Shown: positions 47,703-57,449 of the stretch, one piece after another
Layout of the letters: the number at the start of each line of letters is the position of its first letter
How positions within the stretch are numbered: the first letter of the stretch is position 1
Assembly (NCBI GenBank): GCA_013306675.1
Contig: JABLUY010000172.1
Span: 1 to 64,000, forward strand
Length of the DNA: 64,000 nucleotides
Source of the DNA: Thraustochytrium sp. TN22
Lineage: Eukaryota > Sar > Bigyra > Thraustochytrida > Thraustochytriidae
Direction of reading: 5' to 3'
Notes under the pieces: generated by a model
The model's input: the letters and a program-made list of their open reading frames with translations, nothing else
Told to the model about the DNA's origin: nothing
The model's database searches: none
Translations under genes and position numbers: made by a program

Positions 47703-48802
47703 GATTAATAGTCGCGAAATCAGGCACAAAAACCAAGCACTACCTCTCCTGTACAGGCAGGAGAAGCATTCTTGTGCGGGCGGTGGCTGCCAGTGCCGCG
47801 TGTTTCAACTCTCGACTGGACTCGGCAGCGAGCCTTGTACAATCTCGGGTTAGCAGTCGCTCTGGGACATTCTGACTGCAGCGCAACTGCGCTCAGACCT
47901 CCATCTCGACCCGTTTGGAAAAGCGAGCACCTCTCCGCAATGTGGCTTCAAGCTGATGATTCGAGCGTGCTCCTTCTTTTTGTGGCGCGCATTTGCGTGA
48001 TCTTCAAGCCATCTGCGATTCCCAACTCCGTTTCATCACGGTTGGCGTGGAGACACCTCGTGGCACAAGCACTGCTCTCGCGTTCCCGAGTACCCGCCTT
48101 TCAACGAGCGCATCATGCAGGGTGACGAACTCCCGGATGGCTTTTGGGTCGTGGCGGACGCAGCCAAAGCAACGTGCTCCTCCGTTCTTCACCCGTGCCG
48201 TGTGCGCAAGGTGCACAAGTTCCTAAGGATGCGCGTCTCGGCTTCAACGAGACGCTGTCATCGCGACGAGTCTGCATAGAGCAAGCTTTCGGCGTCCTGA
48301 CCAGTGAGCCACTTGCACCGTTGTGTGGCGCGGCGGCCCCGCGGCTCCGCGGTCCGAGGCTCCGCGTGCACCGCACGTGCAGTAGTCATGGTAGGTAGGC
48401 CTAGCAGCAAAACACGCCTTGCCTCGCGGAGTCAGCGGGCGTCGTCGAGCTCCGGCGCCGCCCGCCGACGCTTACGACAACAACAACGACAACATTAACG
48501 ACGACGACAACATCAACGACGACGATGCCAATGTCAATGACGATGACGATGACGATGACGACGACGACGACGACGATCACGATCACGATCACGACCTTGA
48601 CAGCGAGAGCGACGGCGACGAGCACGTACGAGCACCGCCCCGCGGAGGTCGCTAGGCAGGGCCGCGGCGGGCTAGCTCGCACACACTGTCAGGCTGAAAG
48701 ACTTGGTTGAACCGGCTGCGCCTGTGCAGGTGAAGGCATGCATCGGCGCAGCCAGCGCAATACCTCGCGCTCCATACCTCATCCCGCGCGCGCGCGCTCG
48801 AG

Positions 48803-48835
<33 letters not shown>

Positions 48836-49046
48836 ACCGGCGCCAGGGCGGCCTGCGCGCGGCGTCGAGAAAGCCCGGCTCCCCCCGGCCCGCCCGCGCG
48901 CGGAGCGCACGGCCGCGGCGGCGCGTCGGCACGTCGGCACGTGCGGCGCCTGGCACGTGCGCGAGGAGGGCGGCAACGCCGCGGAGGAGGACGAGGAGGA
49001 CGAGGACTACGTGCGTCGGAAGTTGAAGGACGAGCCGGAGGGCACG
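47703..49046. other. Intergenic region with GAC/GAT microsatellite
   Basis: It contains CTGCCAGTG at 47787-47795, the 120-bp GAC/AAC/GAT array, the near-motif CACTGTCAGG at 48685 and a (GGC)n run near 48810-48835. An in-frame extension of the next gene (from 48738) is possible. I see no trace of a VWA domain that could complete VWA8. Confidence 0.5.
48476..48600. repeat. (GAC/AAC/GAT)n microsatellite
   Basis: An imperfect triplet array passes from AACGAC through GACGAT to CACGAT units. One frame would read Asn/Asp/His repeats, but no gene context supports translation. Confidence 0.9.
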
Positions 49047-50459
49047 ATGGGGTGCTCACAGTCGGCGGAGGACGACGCGAGGCCGCTGAGCACGCGCGTG
49101 CTGGTGGCGCGCAGCATGACCAGGCACGAGCTGGCGCACGCGGCGGCGTGGCGAGAGCTGCTGGCGAACTTGGAGGCGCTCGAGGGCGAGCGGGTGCGCA
49201 GGAGAGGCAAGGAAACGCAGTCGGAGCGGCTCGTGAACCATGCGAGGCGCATGCGCGGCCAGGAGCGCGCCGCCGCGGAGCTGGCCAATGTGGCGCGCGA
49301 CTTTCGGCGGCTCAGCAAAAGGTGCGCGGGATGCACCGCGACGCCGGACATGCACCGCTGCAGCGAGCTCGTGCTGCAGCTCGGGCTCGAGCTCGGGCCG
49401 CTGCACGAGACGGGCGCCGACATGCTCGCGCTCGTGGCGCTGTACTGCGAGCTTGTGCGCAACGCCAGCTCGCCCGAACTTGGCAAGCTGGCGCTCGAGT
49501 ACCTGGAGGACGCGCTGCGCCTCGCGCTGCGCGCGCGCGCGGACGGACGCAGCGTGCAGGAGCTCTTTGTGGGGCCACCCTCCGAAGAGGTCTTTTGTCT
49601 CTTCCTCGTCGGCGAAAGCGGCGACAAGGAGCTGCTCGCGCCGCTCAAGACCATTCTGCGCGAGCAGCTCGACCTCGTGCGCGACTTTCGCTCGACGTTC
49701 TACCGCTTCGACGACGGCCTTTCCTTTAGTGTGCGCACCATGAGCGTCTCCAGCGGCGAGAGCTGCGTGGATCAGCAGGAGCCGCTCATGTCGCACGGGC
49801 TGCGCGCATTTTTGTCCATTCCGGTCCACGAGCTCTTTTTGTTTTTGGTCGCGGACCTCTCCCAGGAGGACCGCGCGCAGTTTTCTGACGGCGTCCTGGT
49901 CCAGGCCACCGGCACGGCCACCTGTAACGCACTCTTCACGCTGGTCGCCGACGAGCTCGCGCGCGCCAAGACGCCACCGCTGCGCTTCGTCGCTGACGGC
50001 GGCGTCTACCACTGGGTGCGCCTCCCGCCCTCAGAGCCCTTTGGCGTTCAGGCGCCTGACCCGCAGTGCATCGTGCGCGGCGCCGAATTCCCGGATGTCA
50101 TCCCGCCGCTCGCCCTGGCCAACAGCCTGCTCCCGGCCGCCGCGCGCGGCGCTCTCGGCTGCGACGGCGACCAAGAGCTCACCGTACGCCCGCTGCTCAT
50201 CGACTCCTCCAAGAAGTCCGCCTCCACCTTTTCTTATGAGATGGCCCGACTCAAGGAGACCAAGGGCGCCGTGCGCGTCTCCGCCAAGGTCCTCGGCCGC
50301 CTGGGCGCCGACCAGCTGCACCGCCTCACGGACCGCATGCATTCCGTCTCCACCATTGAGCGCATGCGCGCCGTCTCCTACCTCATGAGCAGACGCAAGC
50401 TTTCTTTTGACGGACAGGAACTCAACGAATGGCGAAGGGAGCTCAACCACGCGCTATGA
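49047..50459 (+). CDS. Dual-acylated (MGCSQS) protein of unknown function
   Basis: The product is 470 residues, not recognised. The start MGCSQSAEDD fits N-myristoylation (Gly2, Ser6) plus palmitoylation (Cys3), predicting plasma or flagellar membrane attachment. A charged coiled-coil-like region (about 30-85) precedes a mostly helical body with CAGCTATPDMHRCSELVLQL, KLALEYLEDALRLALR and LLAPLKTILREQLDLVRDF. A mixed region (about 230-400, FLSIPVHELFLFLVADLSQEDRA) follows, and the protein ends in a Lys/Arg helix. Codon use is typical of neighbouring genes. An in-frame ATG at 48738 would add 103 residues of Ala/Arg-rich then acidic sequence; the MGC start is preferred for its acylation signal. 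No enzymatic motif is visible. Confidence 0.8.
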   Translation: MGCSQSAEDDARPLSTRVLVARSMTRHELAHAAAWRELLANLEALEGERVRRRGKETQSERLVNHARRMRGQERAAAELANVARDFRRLSKRCAGCTATPDMHRCSELVLQLGLELGPLHETGADMLALVALYCELVRNASSPELGKLALEYLEDALRLALRARADGRSVQELFVGPPSEEVFCLFLVGESGDKELLAPLKTILREQLDLVRDFRSTFYRFDDGLSFSVRTMSVSSGESCVDQQEPLMSHGLRAFLSIPVHELFLFLVADLSQEDRAQFSDGVLVQATGTATCNALFTLVADELARAKTPPLRFVADGGVYHWVRLPPSEPFGVQAPDPQCIVRGAEFPDVIPPLALANSLLPAAARGALGCDGDQELTVRPLLIDSSKKSASTFSYEMARLKETKGAVRVSAKVLGRLGADQLHRLTDRMHSVSTIERMRAVSYLMSRRKLSFDGQELNEWRRELNHAL

Positions 50460-51241
50460 TGAGGACTTTGCTTGAACATTAGTGATCTATACCGCCGCAG
50501 ACACCTTGACGTTCCTTGCGTTAGAAGCAGAGTCGCCAGCTTGAAACCGGGCTTCCCGTGCGGCAGAACGACGATGAGGGCGGACTCTAGCTCGACGAGG
50601 TAGCAGCCAGGTCGCGTGAAACACCAGCATTTACACGAGACAGCCTGTGTCACGAAACGTTAGGGGACACACAAGCCGCATCGCGGAGGAGTTTCTGCAT
50701 TGGCGCACTGCATGCGCGGGGAACTGGTGTGTCTGAGCTCGCGGCTTTCCTGCTTGGCCGCGCACTAAGCTAGTTTGCTGGCATGGGCCCGACTGACATG
50801 TGAGCATTGTGAGGACGACTCGGAGGAGAGAGGACTCGAACTTGAAGGGCGCGACGTGGCTGAACGACCGCCGCGGCGAGCTCGCTATCAGCAGTCGGCG
50901 GGCAGTCGTTGGTTCGTACTCTAGCTAGCTAGCTAGTTCCTGGGCCTGATTGACATGTATGGACGACTCGGAGGAGAGAGAACTCGAACTTGAAGGGCGC
51001 GACGTGGCTGAACGACCGCCGCGGCGAGCTCGCTATCAGCAGTCGGCGGGCAGTCGTTGGTTCGTACTAGCTCCTGGGCCTGATTGACATGTATGGACGA
51101 CTCGGAGGAGAGAGAACTCGAACTTGAAGGGCGCGACGTGGCTGAACGACCGCCGCGGCGAGCTCGCGCGCTCGGAGCAGTTAGCCAGCAGGCAGGAGGG
51201 CAGGCAGGCAAGGCGAACGCGCGCGCGGGCGCAGCGGCGCG
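50460..51241. promoter_or_regulatory. Upstream region of the WD40 gene with a three-fold repeat
   Basis: The first 350 bp are ordinary flank. From about 50813 the promoter or leader is tandemly repeated (listed separately), ending about 70 bp before the WD40 ATG in GCAGGCAGGC simple repeats. A CTAG run is at 50921-50936. Confidence 0.55.
50813..51172. repeat. Three tandem copies of a unit of about 130 bp upstream of the WD40 gene
   Basis: GGACGACTCGGAGGAGAGAG and about 60 following bases (GGGCGCGACGTGGCTGAACG...) occur from 50816, 50954 and 51093. Copies 1 and 2 also share TATCAGCAGTCGGCGGGCAG and TCGTTGGTTCGTACT; copies 2 and 3 share CCTGGGCCTGATTGACATGT. Identity is near perfect. The third copy abuts the leader. 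Confidence 0.95.
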
Positions 51242-53275
51242 ATGGCGGGCATGGCGGGGTGGGAGGAGGGCCCGGACGGAGCGCTGTGGCAGCGGCGCGA
51301 GGCGCTCGCGGAGACGCTGGATGACTTCGGCGGGGTGCAGCGCGCCATCCATGGGGAGGACGCGGTGGCGCGGCGCGCGAGCATCTGCGCGCTGCTGCGC
51401 GAGAGCGCGGAGCTGGACATGGACGCGCGCACGGCGACGACGCGGCTGCTGAGCCAGGCCATGCACGCGCTGAGCTGGGACCCGATGGAACTCGCGTCGC
51501 AGGTGCTGGCGCGCATGACGGGCGAGGAGGATACCGCGCTCGTGCGGACCCTACGCGAGCCGGGGGAGTCCTCGGCGTGGCTACGCCCGGTCAAGCGCAG
51601 CCTGCCACACCCGCGCGGCGCGCTCGTGCACGTGTTGCAGGGCCACGGCACCATGGTGACGAGTGTGGCCATGGACGGCCGCCGCGTGGTGTCTGGGTCC
51701 AAGGATGGCGCGGTGCGCGTCTGGGACCTGCACACGGGCGAGCTCCTGCACGAGCTGCGCAAGCAGGGTGCGCGAGTGTGCAGCGTGGCCATTGAGGACT
51801 CGCGCGTCGCGTCGGGCTCCATGGACAGCGCCGTGCACGTGTGGACGCTGCCCTCAGGCGAGGAGCGCGTCCTCCGCGGGCACACGGACTGGGTGCGGGG
51901 CGTGGCGCTGGCGGGCGACCGCGTCATCTCCGGCTCCGCAGACACCACCGTGCGCGTGTGGGATGCGCGCACGGGCGAGGAGGTCCGTACGCTGGAGGGC
52001 CACACGGGTACGGTGTGGAGCGTCGCGACACATGGCCACCGCGTGGTGTCGGGTTCGGATGACGCGACGGTGCGCGTTTGGGACGCCGACACGGGCGCCC
52101 AGCTCTTCGTGCTCGAGGGCCACGGCGCCACGGTCAACAGCGTGGCGACAGACGGCAATCTCGTGGCGTCCGGGTCCATGGACGAGACCGTGCGCGTGTG
52201 GGACCTGGACACGGGCGAGGAGCTCTATATGCTGGATGACCACGGCGGCCCAGTCGGGAGCGTCGCCCTGGACGGCGACACCTTGGTGACCGGGGCCAGG
52301 GACGCGATTGTGCGCGTGCGGGACTCGCGTACCGGCGAGCTGCTGCGCGCGTTGAGCGGCCACGCAGGCTGGGTGAACGGCGTGGCAGCCTGCGGCGAGC
52401 GCCTCGTCTCGTGCTCCTCGGACACGAGTGTCCGGGTGTGGGACCTGTCGGCGTCCAAGGAGCCGCACGCGCTCGCGAGCCACGCGTCCAGGGTAACAGG
52501 CGTCGCCGTGCAGGGCAACCGCATGGTGTCGGTGTCCACCGACATGGCGGCGCGTGTGTGGGACCTGCAGACGGGCGACCTGCTGCGCGTGCTCAAGGGC
52601 CACACCGGGCCGATCTGGTGCGTGGCGCTGCAGGACGACTGGATCGCGACCGGGTCCTCCGACACGACCGTGCGAGTGTGGAGCGCGGCCACGGGCGAGC
52701 TCAAGCACGTGCTCGAGGGCCACACCGAGGAGGTCTACGGCGTGGCGATTAGCGACGGCCTGGTTGCCTCTGGCGCCAACGACCTCTCGGTGCGCATCTG
52801 GGACCTAAAGACGGGCGAGCAGCTGCGCTTGATCGAGGGTCACATCGACTGGCTCATGGGCGTGCTTCTGGTTGGCGACCGCCTCATCACGGGTTCCTTC
52901 GACAAGTCGGTCCGCGTGTGGGACGTGCACTCCGGCGCGGAGCTGCACAAGGAAGATGTTCCGTTCAGGGTCAGTAAGCTGCGCCTCGACGGCGACATCT
53001 TGACGGCGTACGGCAAGCTCTACGCGGAGAAGGCCTGCAAGCGCTTCGTCTTCCAGCCATCGCAGTCTCCGCCGCTGGCCGCCACGGAGCTGCCCGGCCC
53101 GCTCTGCGTGGACGACGCGACCGAGACCCACCTTTCTCTGCAAGGCGGCTGCGTTGGCTTCTCTACGGACCACGCCATCACTGCCTGGGCCTCGGCTGGC
53201 GATGCCGTCGGCCTCGGCGACGAGAGCGGCATGGTCCACATTTTGCGGAGGGTTCCCTTCTCGCCGCCGCAGTAG
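51242..53275 (+). CDS. WD40-repeat protein resembling the C-terminal half of a bacterial STAND (NACHT/NB-ARC-WD40) protein
   Basis: The product is 677 residues. The N-terminal 110 residues carry LLSQAMHALSWDPMELASQVLARM and WLRPVKRSLPHPRGALVHVLQGHG. That block, helices then WLRPL..SL..PGG.L..TL.GH, is the linker between the nucleotide-binding and WD40 parts of bacterial NACHT/NB-ARC-WD40 proteins. About twelve WD repeats follow (about 125-585) with a near-uniform consensus (GHTxxVxSVAxDGxxVVSGSxDxTVRVWDxxTGE), implying two propellers or one large one. The C-terminal 90 residues are less regular. No NTPase domain is present: the frame starts only about 95 residues before the linker. Highly similar repeats indicate recent homogenisation. 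Function unknown, probably ligand recognition or scaffolding. Bacterial origin is inferred. Confidence 0.85.
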   Translation: MAGMAGWEEGPDGALWQRREALAETLDDFGGVQRAIHGEDAVARRASICALLRESAELDMDARTATTRLLSQAMHALSWDPMELASQVLARMTGEEDTALVRTLREPGESSAWLRPVKRSLPHPRGALVHVLQGHGTMVTSVAMDGRRVVSGSKDGAVRVWDLHTGELLHELRKQGARVCSVAIEDSRVASGSMDSAVHVWTLPSGEERVLRGHTDWVRGVALAGDRVISGSADTTVRVWDARTGEEVRTLEGHTGTVWSVATHGHRVVSGSDDATVRVWDADTGAQLFVLEGHGATVNSVATDGNLVASGSMDETVRVWDLDTGEELYMLDDHGGPVGSVALDGDTLVTGARDAIVRVRDSRTGELLRALSGHAGWVNGVAACGERLVSCSSDTSVRVWDLSASKEPHALASHASRVTGVAVQGNRMVSVSTDMAARVWDLQTGDLLRVLKGHTGPIWCVALQDDWIATGSSDTTVRVWSAATGELKHVLEGHTEEVYGVAISDGLVASGANDLSVRIWDLKTGEQLRLIEGHIDWLMGVLLVGDRLITGSFDKSVRVWDVHSGAELHKEDVPFRVSKLRLDGDILTAYGKLYAEKACKRFVFQPSQSPPLAATELPGPLCVDDATETHLSLQGGCVGFSTDHAITAWASAGDAVGLGDESGMVHILRRVPFSPPQ

Positions 53276-53550
53276 GCCGGCCTCCAGCTAGTCTAGCTAG
53301 CTAGCTAGTCCAGCCCATCCTGGCAGCTAGCTCCCTGGCCAAAGGCAGGCATCCGCGTCTCGGCGCCGCGCAAGACGTTCGTCTCAGGCTGGCTGCACTG
53401 CAGCAGACCACCTCCGCCGTGACCGTGACCTGGTAGTGGTAGGCTGCAGCGCCTGCCTGCCTGCCTGCCTGCCTGCACGCGCCGCGGCGCCACGTCTTCT
53501 AGTTGCGACGCGACGAGGATGGAGAGCGCGCGCTGGCGCTGCAGATCCTG
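53276..53550. other. Short intergenic with CTAG run and (GCCT)n
   Basis: It contains CTAGTCTAGCTAGCTAGCTAG at about 53288-53309 and a CCTG tetranucleotide run at 53452-53475. No gene. Confidence 0.5.
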
Positions 53551-53683
53551 ATGGGCCAGAGGCTCGCGTGCGGCGCGCGGCAGGGCGCGCGCGAGGCGGC
53601 GGCGGCCGCCGCCCACGCCCCGGCCCCGGTGGCGGCAGCGCGGCCCGAGCCCGCCCCCGAGCCGGAGCCTGCGGCGGAACCCG

Positions 53684-53716
<33 letters not shown>

Positions 53717-55185
53717 GGGAAGCCTACTACAGCGCGGACCCGGCGACTACCACCGACGCGCACTCAGGCTGGCAGACGGAGAAAGGCGAGGCGACCTGCG
53801 CGCGCGGAAGGGCGGCGGCGGCGGGCGAGCGGCGGCCAGGCGCGCTGCGCGGAGAGGCCGAGCGGCTGGGCGCGGCGCAGAAGAGGCTGGACGCGGCCGT
53901 CGGCGCGCTTGTGCTCGCGGTGGCCGTCGCAGCGCTGGTGCGGGCGCCAGCGTGGGCGGTGCGCGCGCTGGCCACGGCCGGGCTCGTGGCGCTGCTGCAG
54001 CTGCGCGGCGGGGACCAAGGGGAGGAGCTCGAGGAGGCGCCAGAGGCCGCGAGCGCTGCGCGCGTTCCGTCGGGACCACCTCGTACGCCGCGAGACACGA
54101 GAACAGAAGCAGAGACAAGAGCAAGGACCGTCGAGGCCAGGATGGACGCCAAGGCAGAGCCCGAGGCGACGGGGCCTGCTCCGGCGCAGGCGGCCCAGGT
54201 CGTGGCCTCGGTGGAGGGCGACGTGCCGCTGGATGGTATGCGTGCGACACTGGCGGCCGGCGGGAACGGCGTGGACAAGCCGCTAAGCGTGGAGCAGCTG
54301 AAAATGGTGGAGGAGCTGTACAGGCGCATGGAGGAGGACTTCAAGACGCTCCTGAGCGAAGTCCCCCCAGACGAGTCCTTCGCCACGTACGAAACGTGCC
54401 GGCGGTACCTGGTGGCGCGGTCGTGGGACCTCAAGGCAGCGGAGAAGCAGCTGCGCAGCACGGTCAAGTTCCGCAGGGAGAAGGAGACCGGGCACAAGAC
54501 GTCGGCGGAGAGCCCGATGCCGCGGCGCAACCCGTGGGCGCTCAACATCCGCATGGTGGGCTTCGCGAGCGGCGAGCGGCCGGTGGCGTTCACGACGTTT
54601 TCGGACTCGAATGAGCGGCACGACGTGGAGGGCAGCATGGAGCACATGATGCGGCTCCTGGACGAGATGCGGCGGCTCATCGCGCGGCGCGTGGCCGAGG
54701 GCCTCTCGCGCGAGGCATGGCAGCGGCAGTGGGTGTGGGTGGTGGACTTTCAGGGCTTTGGCCTGCGCGACACAAACCCGCGCACGGGGCTGCACATGTC
54801 TGAGCTGCTCTCGCACTTTCCCGAGTGCCTTTCGTGCATCGTGCTGCTGAACGCGCCGGGCATCTTTAGCGGGCTGTACAAGGTCCTGTACCGCATCCTT
54901 GACGACCGTGTGCGCGCCAAGATCGCCTTCGCGACGCGCAAGGACGCGGCAGAGCTCCTTCACGACAAGCTGGGAGGCGAGGTGGCCGCGTGGGTGGCGG
55001 CCGAGTCGCAGGGCATTAGGGACGGTCGCGGCCAGCAGCGCCGGTACTGGGCGCCGCCCGAGAATGAGGGCGACCACGACCCGCGCGGCCTGCCCTCGTA
55101 TGTGGGCAGTGCCGACTACATCCTGACGCCGGGCGACGCCTATGAGGCGGCGCGCGCGGAGGAGGAGGCTGCCGCAGCGCAATGA
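53551..55185 (+). CDS. Sec14-like CRAL-TRIO lipid-transfer protein with N-terminal hydrophobic segments
   Basis: The product is 544 residues. An Ala/Pro/Glu-rich N-terminus (PEPAPEPEPAAEPAAAAAAA) precedes two short hydrophobic stretches (about 115-155, VGALVLAVAVAALV and AVRALATAGLVALLQL) that could form a membrane hairpin. CRAL-TRIO-N is at about 285-325 (TCRRYLVARSWDLKAAEKQL, then RSTVKFRREKE). The CRAL-TRIO domain is at about 335-520, with VWVVDFQGFGLRD, LLSHFPECLSCIVLLNAPGIFSGLYKVLYRIL and the helical gate ATRKDAAELLHDKLGGEV, all family hallmarks. It binds and moves a hydrophobic lipid such as a phosphoinositide; the cargo cannot be read from sequence. The first in-frame ATG is at 53551 (MGQRLACG); the open frame upstream begins only at a non-ATG codon. 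Its MG start and Cys7 make acylation conceivable. Confidence 0.9.
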
Positions 55186-55304
55186 GTCGCCACACAGCCC
55201 CGCCGGTAGCTAGGCCTACAGGATGCGAAGTAGACCCACAGGTGACGTGGTAAAAAGAATAGTTACGTTTACAACAATCGAGTTCCTTTTCGCTTCTTTT
55301 CTTA
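55186..55304. terminator. Convergent 3' interval
   Basis: Only 119 bp separate the stop codons of the Sec14-like (plus) and FAM227-like (minus) genes, so the transcripts' 3' ends must nearly meet or overlap. It is AT-richer than the flanks (ACGTTTACAACAATCG). No canonical AATAAA is seen. Confidence 0.4.
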
Positions 55305-57449
55305 TCAAGGCACAAGCATGGTGCGCGCATGGGTCCTTGCCTTTTGGCGCTCGCGCTTCTTGGAAGCCTCGATCTTGTCCCTGGCCGCGATGACCCGCTC
55401 CGCCGGGGCCAGATGCGCGTGCACGGCAAGGTTGGCGTTCCAGTCAAGGCGCTTCTCGCCCTGCAGATTGGTGTTACGCGTGCCTTTGGACTCGCCCGAG
55501 ATGGAGCCGTCAGCGGAGCGCGCGCGGTGGCCGACCTTGGCCTGGGCGAGGTCCATGCAGAAGCGGCCGATGCCCTCCATGCCGCCGCGCAGGATGGAGT
55601 CGTGCTGCGCGGAGACGGCGCGGATGTGCGAAGCGAGCGTGGCCCGCGACTTGTGCATGTAGGCGTCGAAGTCCTCGCGCTCGCGCGCGTAGGCCTCGTC
55701 GAGCGGCTTGATACGCGTGGCAGGCTTGGCAGAGCGAAAGGTCCAGGTGCCGCCGACGCGTGCGTTGCGCGTGGGCAGCGTGCGATACACGAGGTGCGGT
55801 GCGGACTGGCCGGGCCTCAACGAGGCGTCCTCGCCCTTGCGCGCCTTGAGGAAGTCGCCGAGCAGCGTTCCCACGAGCGTGGCGTCGTACCGCTCGCGCG
55901 GCTGCAGCGTGGTCCGGTACAGGTCCTCGTCGTGGTCCTCGTCGGTCTCGGGCCTGCTGGAGTCCCCCGCGGCGCCTGCACGTGCGCCATTGGCGTCTGC
56001 AGCGTCGTGGCCGTGCTCATGGTCGCCCCCAGCCGCCGAGGCTTCGTCGCCGTCTGCGCCACCGTCGCCATGGGCGGCGCCACTGCTGCCGCCGCCGCTG
56101 CCCGCAGTGGCGCCCTGGCCGCTGCCGGCGTCCGGACCGGCCTCGGGGGCGGCCCCGAGGAGCGCGTTCGAGGCCTGGGCGGACTCGTCCTCGAAAAGGC
56201 GCACGCGCGTAGCCTGGATGGACACGGCGGTGAGCTGCGCGCCGAGCAGGAGCTCGCAGCAGGTCTCGTAGACGTGCTGCTGCAGCGCCTCTCGGTAGAG
56301 GTGGCGCGATCCCGGACAGAGATAGCGGAAGCCGGTGAGCACCGCCTTGGCGACGGCAAAGGGGATGTAGAGGTGCACGAGGTCACGCTTGATGCGCGCC
56401 ACTCGGCGGTGCAACAGGCGCATGAGCTCGACGTAAAGATTGCTGAGGTCGCTGCGCAAACGGCGCGCCGACTCGGTGGCGCCAGCAATCTCGGCCTGGG
56501 CGCGTCGGCGCGCGTCAGCCAGGCGCTCGATTTCGAGCAGCTGGCGGTTGCGAGGCACGACGAAATGCAGGCAGATGCAGAGCCAGAAGACCTTTCGCAT
56601 GATGCGCTGCACGAGCGGCGAACGCACGACGCGGCGGAAGCTGACGTCGACGTTTTCGTGTGGCGGCAGGTGCATGTGTGTGCTGACGTAGGCCAGCATG
56701 AGGTCCGCCTGGCAGTCGAAGGGCTCGATCCCATACGAGTACGCGATCTTTTCGATGGACCGCGTCACGTTGCGGTCGGCAATGCAGTGCAGCTCGCGCT
56801 CCTGCAGCACGCGCTCGCGCGCGTCCCCCGCGACGCTGGCGCCTCCCTGCAGCGACGACGAGCTCCGCGTCAGCTTGCGTCGCACGTCCGCGACGCTCTG
56901 CTCGTCGCTGGTGCCCGCGTGCGCAGCATGCGCGGCTGCTGCGAGCGCGATCGCAGCACCCCCCACGGGTGCCGCGCCGGCCGGCACAGCAACTGATGAG
57001 CTCGCGGAGACTGCCGCCGTGGCCGCCTGCACGGGCCCCAACACGCTAGATGCCGCTTGCGTCTGGGCGCTGCCGGCCAGGCCGACGGCACCGCGATTGT
57101 TGAAGAGGTGTTTGGCCGTGTAGATGCGCGAGGGCTTGGCACCGCCCGGGCGCGTGGTGAGCAGGCCGGTGAGCTTGAGCGGCGGCGGCATCTCTTGGAT
57201 GGCCACCCGCGCCTTGGCCGCCACGAGCGCGCTGCGCTCCTGGAAGAGCTGCGCCGTGCTGGCGTCCGTGCTGGCGTCCACGTCGCTTTGAAGCGTGCGC
57301 TTGAAGTTCTCCAGTGTCGCGCCCAGATCGTGCACGCGCCCCAGCAGGATCTCCGTCATTTGCTGCGACATGGCCTCCTTTTGCGCCAGCGGCCGCTCCT
57401 CGCCCTGGCCATCTTCGCCGCCGCCCAGCAGCCGGCTCAGGCTTTCCAT
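55305..57449 (-). CDS. FAM227-like protein (predicted ciliary/flagellar)
   Basis: The product is 714 residues. The middle (about 255-430) resembles FAM227: IEPFDCQADLMLAYVSTHMH, PLVQRIMRKVFWLCICLHF, LRSDLSNLYVELMRLLHRRVARIKRDLVHLYIPFAVAKAVLTGFRYLCPGSRHLYREALQQHVYETCCELL. The pattern of a hydrophobic FW helix, then Y..LL, then a P..A.A...F...P.S helix fits what I know of the family, which is mainly found in ciliated organisms. N-terminal 140 residues are helical with Ala-rich linkers. A disordered Gly/Asp insert follows at about 450-540. A C-terminal segment contains RNARVGGTWTFRSAKPATRI and DAYMHKSRATLASHIRAV. The ATG at 57449 (MESLSRLLGG) is preferred; an in-frame ATG at 57641 would add 64 residues of poor character. 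Axonemal location is inference. Confidence 0.65.
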   Translation of the reverse strand: MESLSRLLGGGEDGQGEERPLAQKEAMSQQMTEILLGRVHDLGATLENFKRTLQSDVDASTDASTAQLFQERSALVAAKARVAIQEMPPPLKLTGLLTTRPGGAKPSRIYTAKHLFNNRGAVGLAGSAQTQAASSVLGPVQAATAAVSASSSVAVPAGAAPVGGAAIALAAAAHAAHAGTSDEQSVADVRRKLTRSSSSLQGGASVAGDARERVLQERELHCIADRNVTRSIEKIAYSYGIEPFDCQADLMLAYVSTHMHLPPHENVDVSFRRVVRSPLVQRIMRKVFWLCICLHFVVPRNRQLLEIERLADARRRAQAEIAGATESARRLRSDLSNLYVELMRLLHRRVARIKRDLVHLYIPFAVAKAVLTGFRYLCPGSRHLYREALQQHVYETCCELLLGAQLTAVSIQATRVRLFEDESAQASNALLGAAPEAGPDAGSGQGATAGSGGGSSGAAHGDGGADGDEASAAGGDHEHGHDAADANGARAGAAGDSSRPETDEDHDEDLYRTTLQPRERYDATLVGTLLGDFLKARKGEDASLRPGQSAPHLVYRTLPTRNARVGGTWTFRSAKPATRIKPLDEAYAREREDFDAYMHKSRATLASHIRAVSAQHDSILRGGMEGIGRFCMDLAQAKVGHRARSADGSISGESKGTRNTNLQGEKRLDWNANLAVHAHLAPAERVIAARDKIEASKKRERQKARTHARTMLVP

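Noticed and set aside
48419-48655. 78-codon Asn/Asp/His frame over the GAC microsatellite
   Set aside because: It is the translation of a triplet repeat; flanking residues are Arg/Pro noise and there is no sign of a domain.
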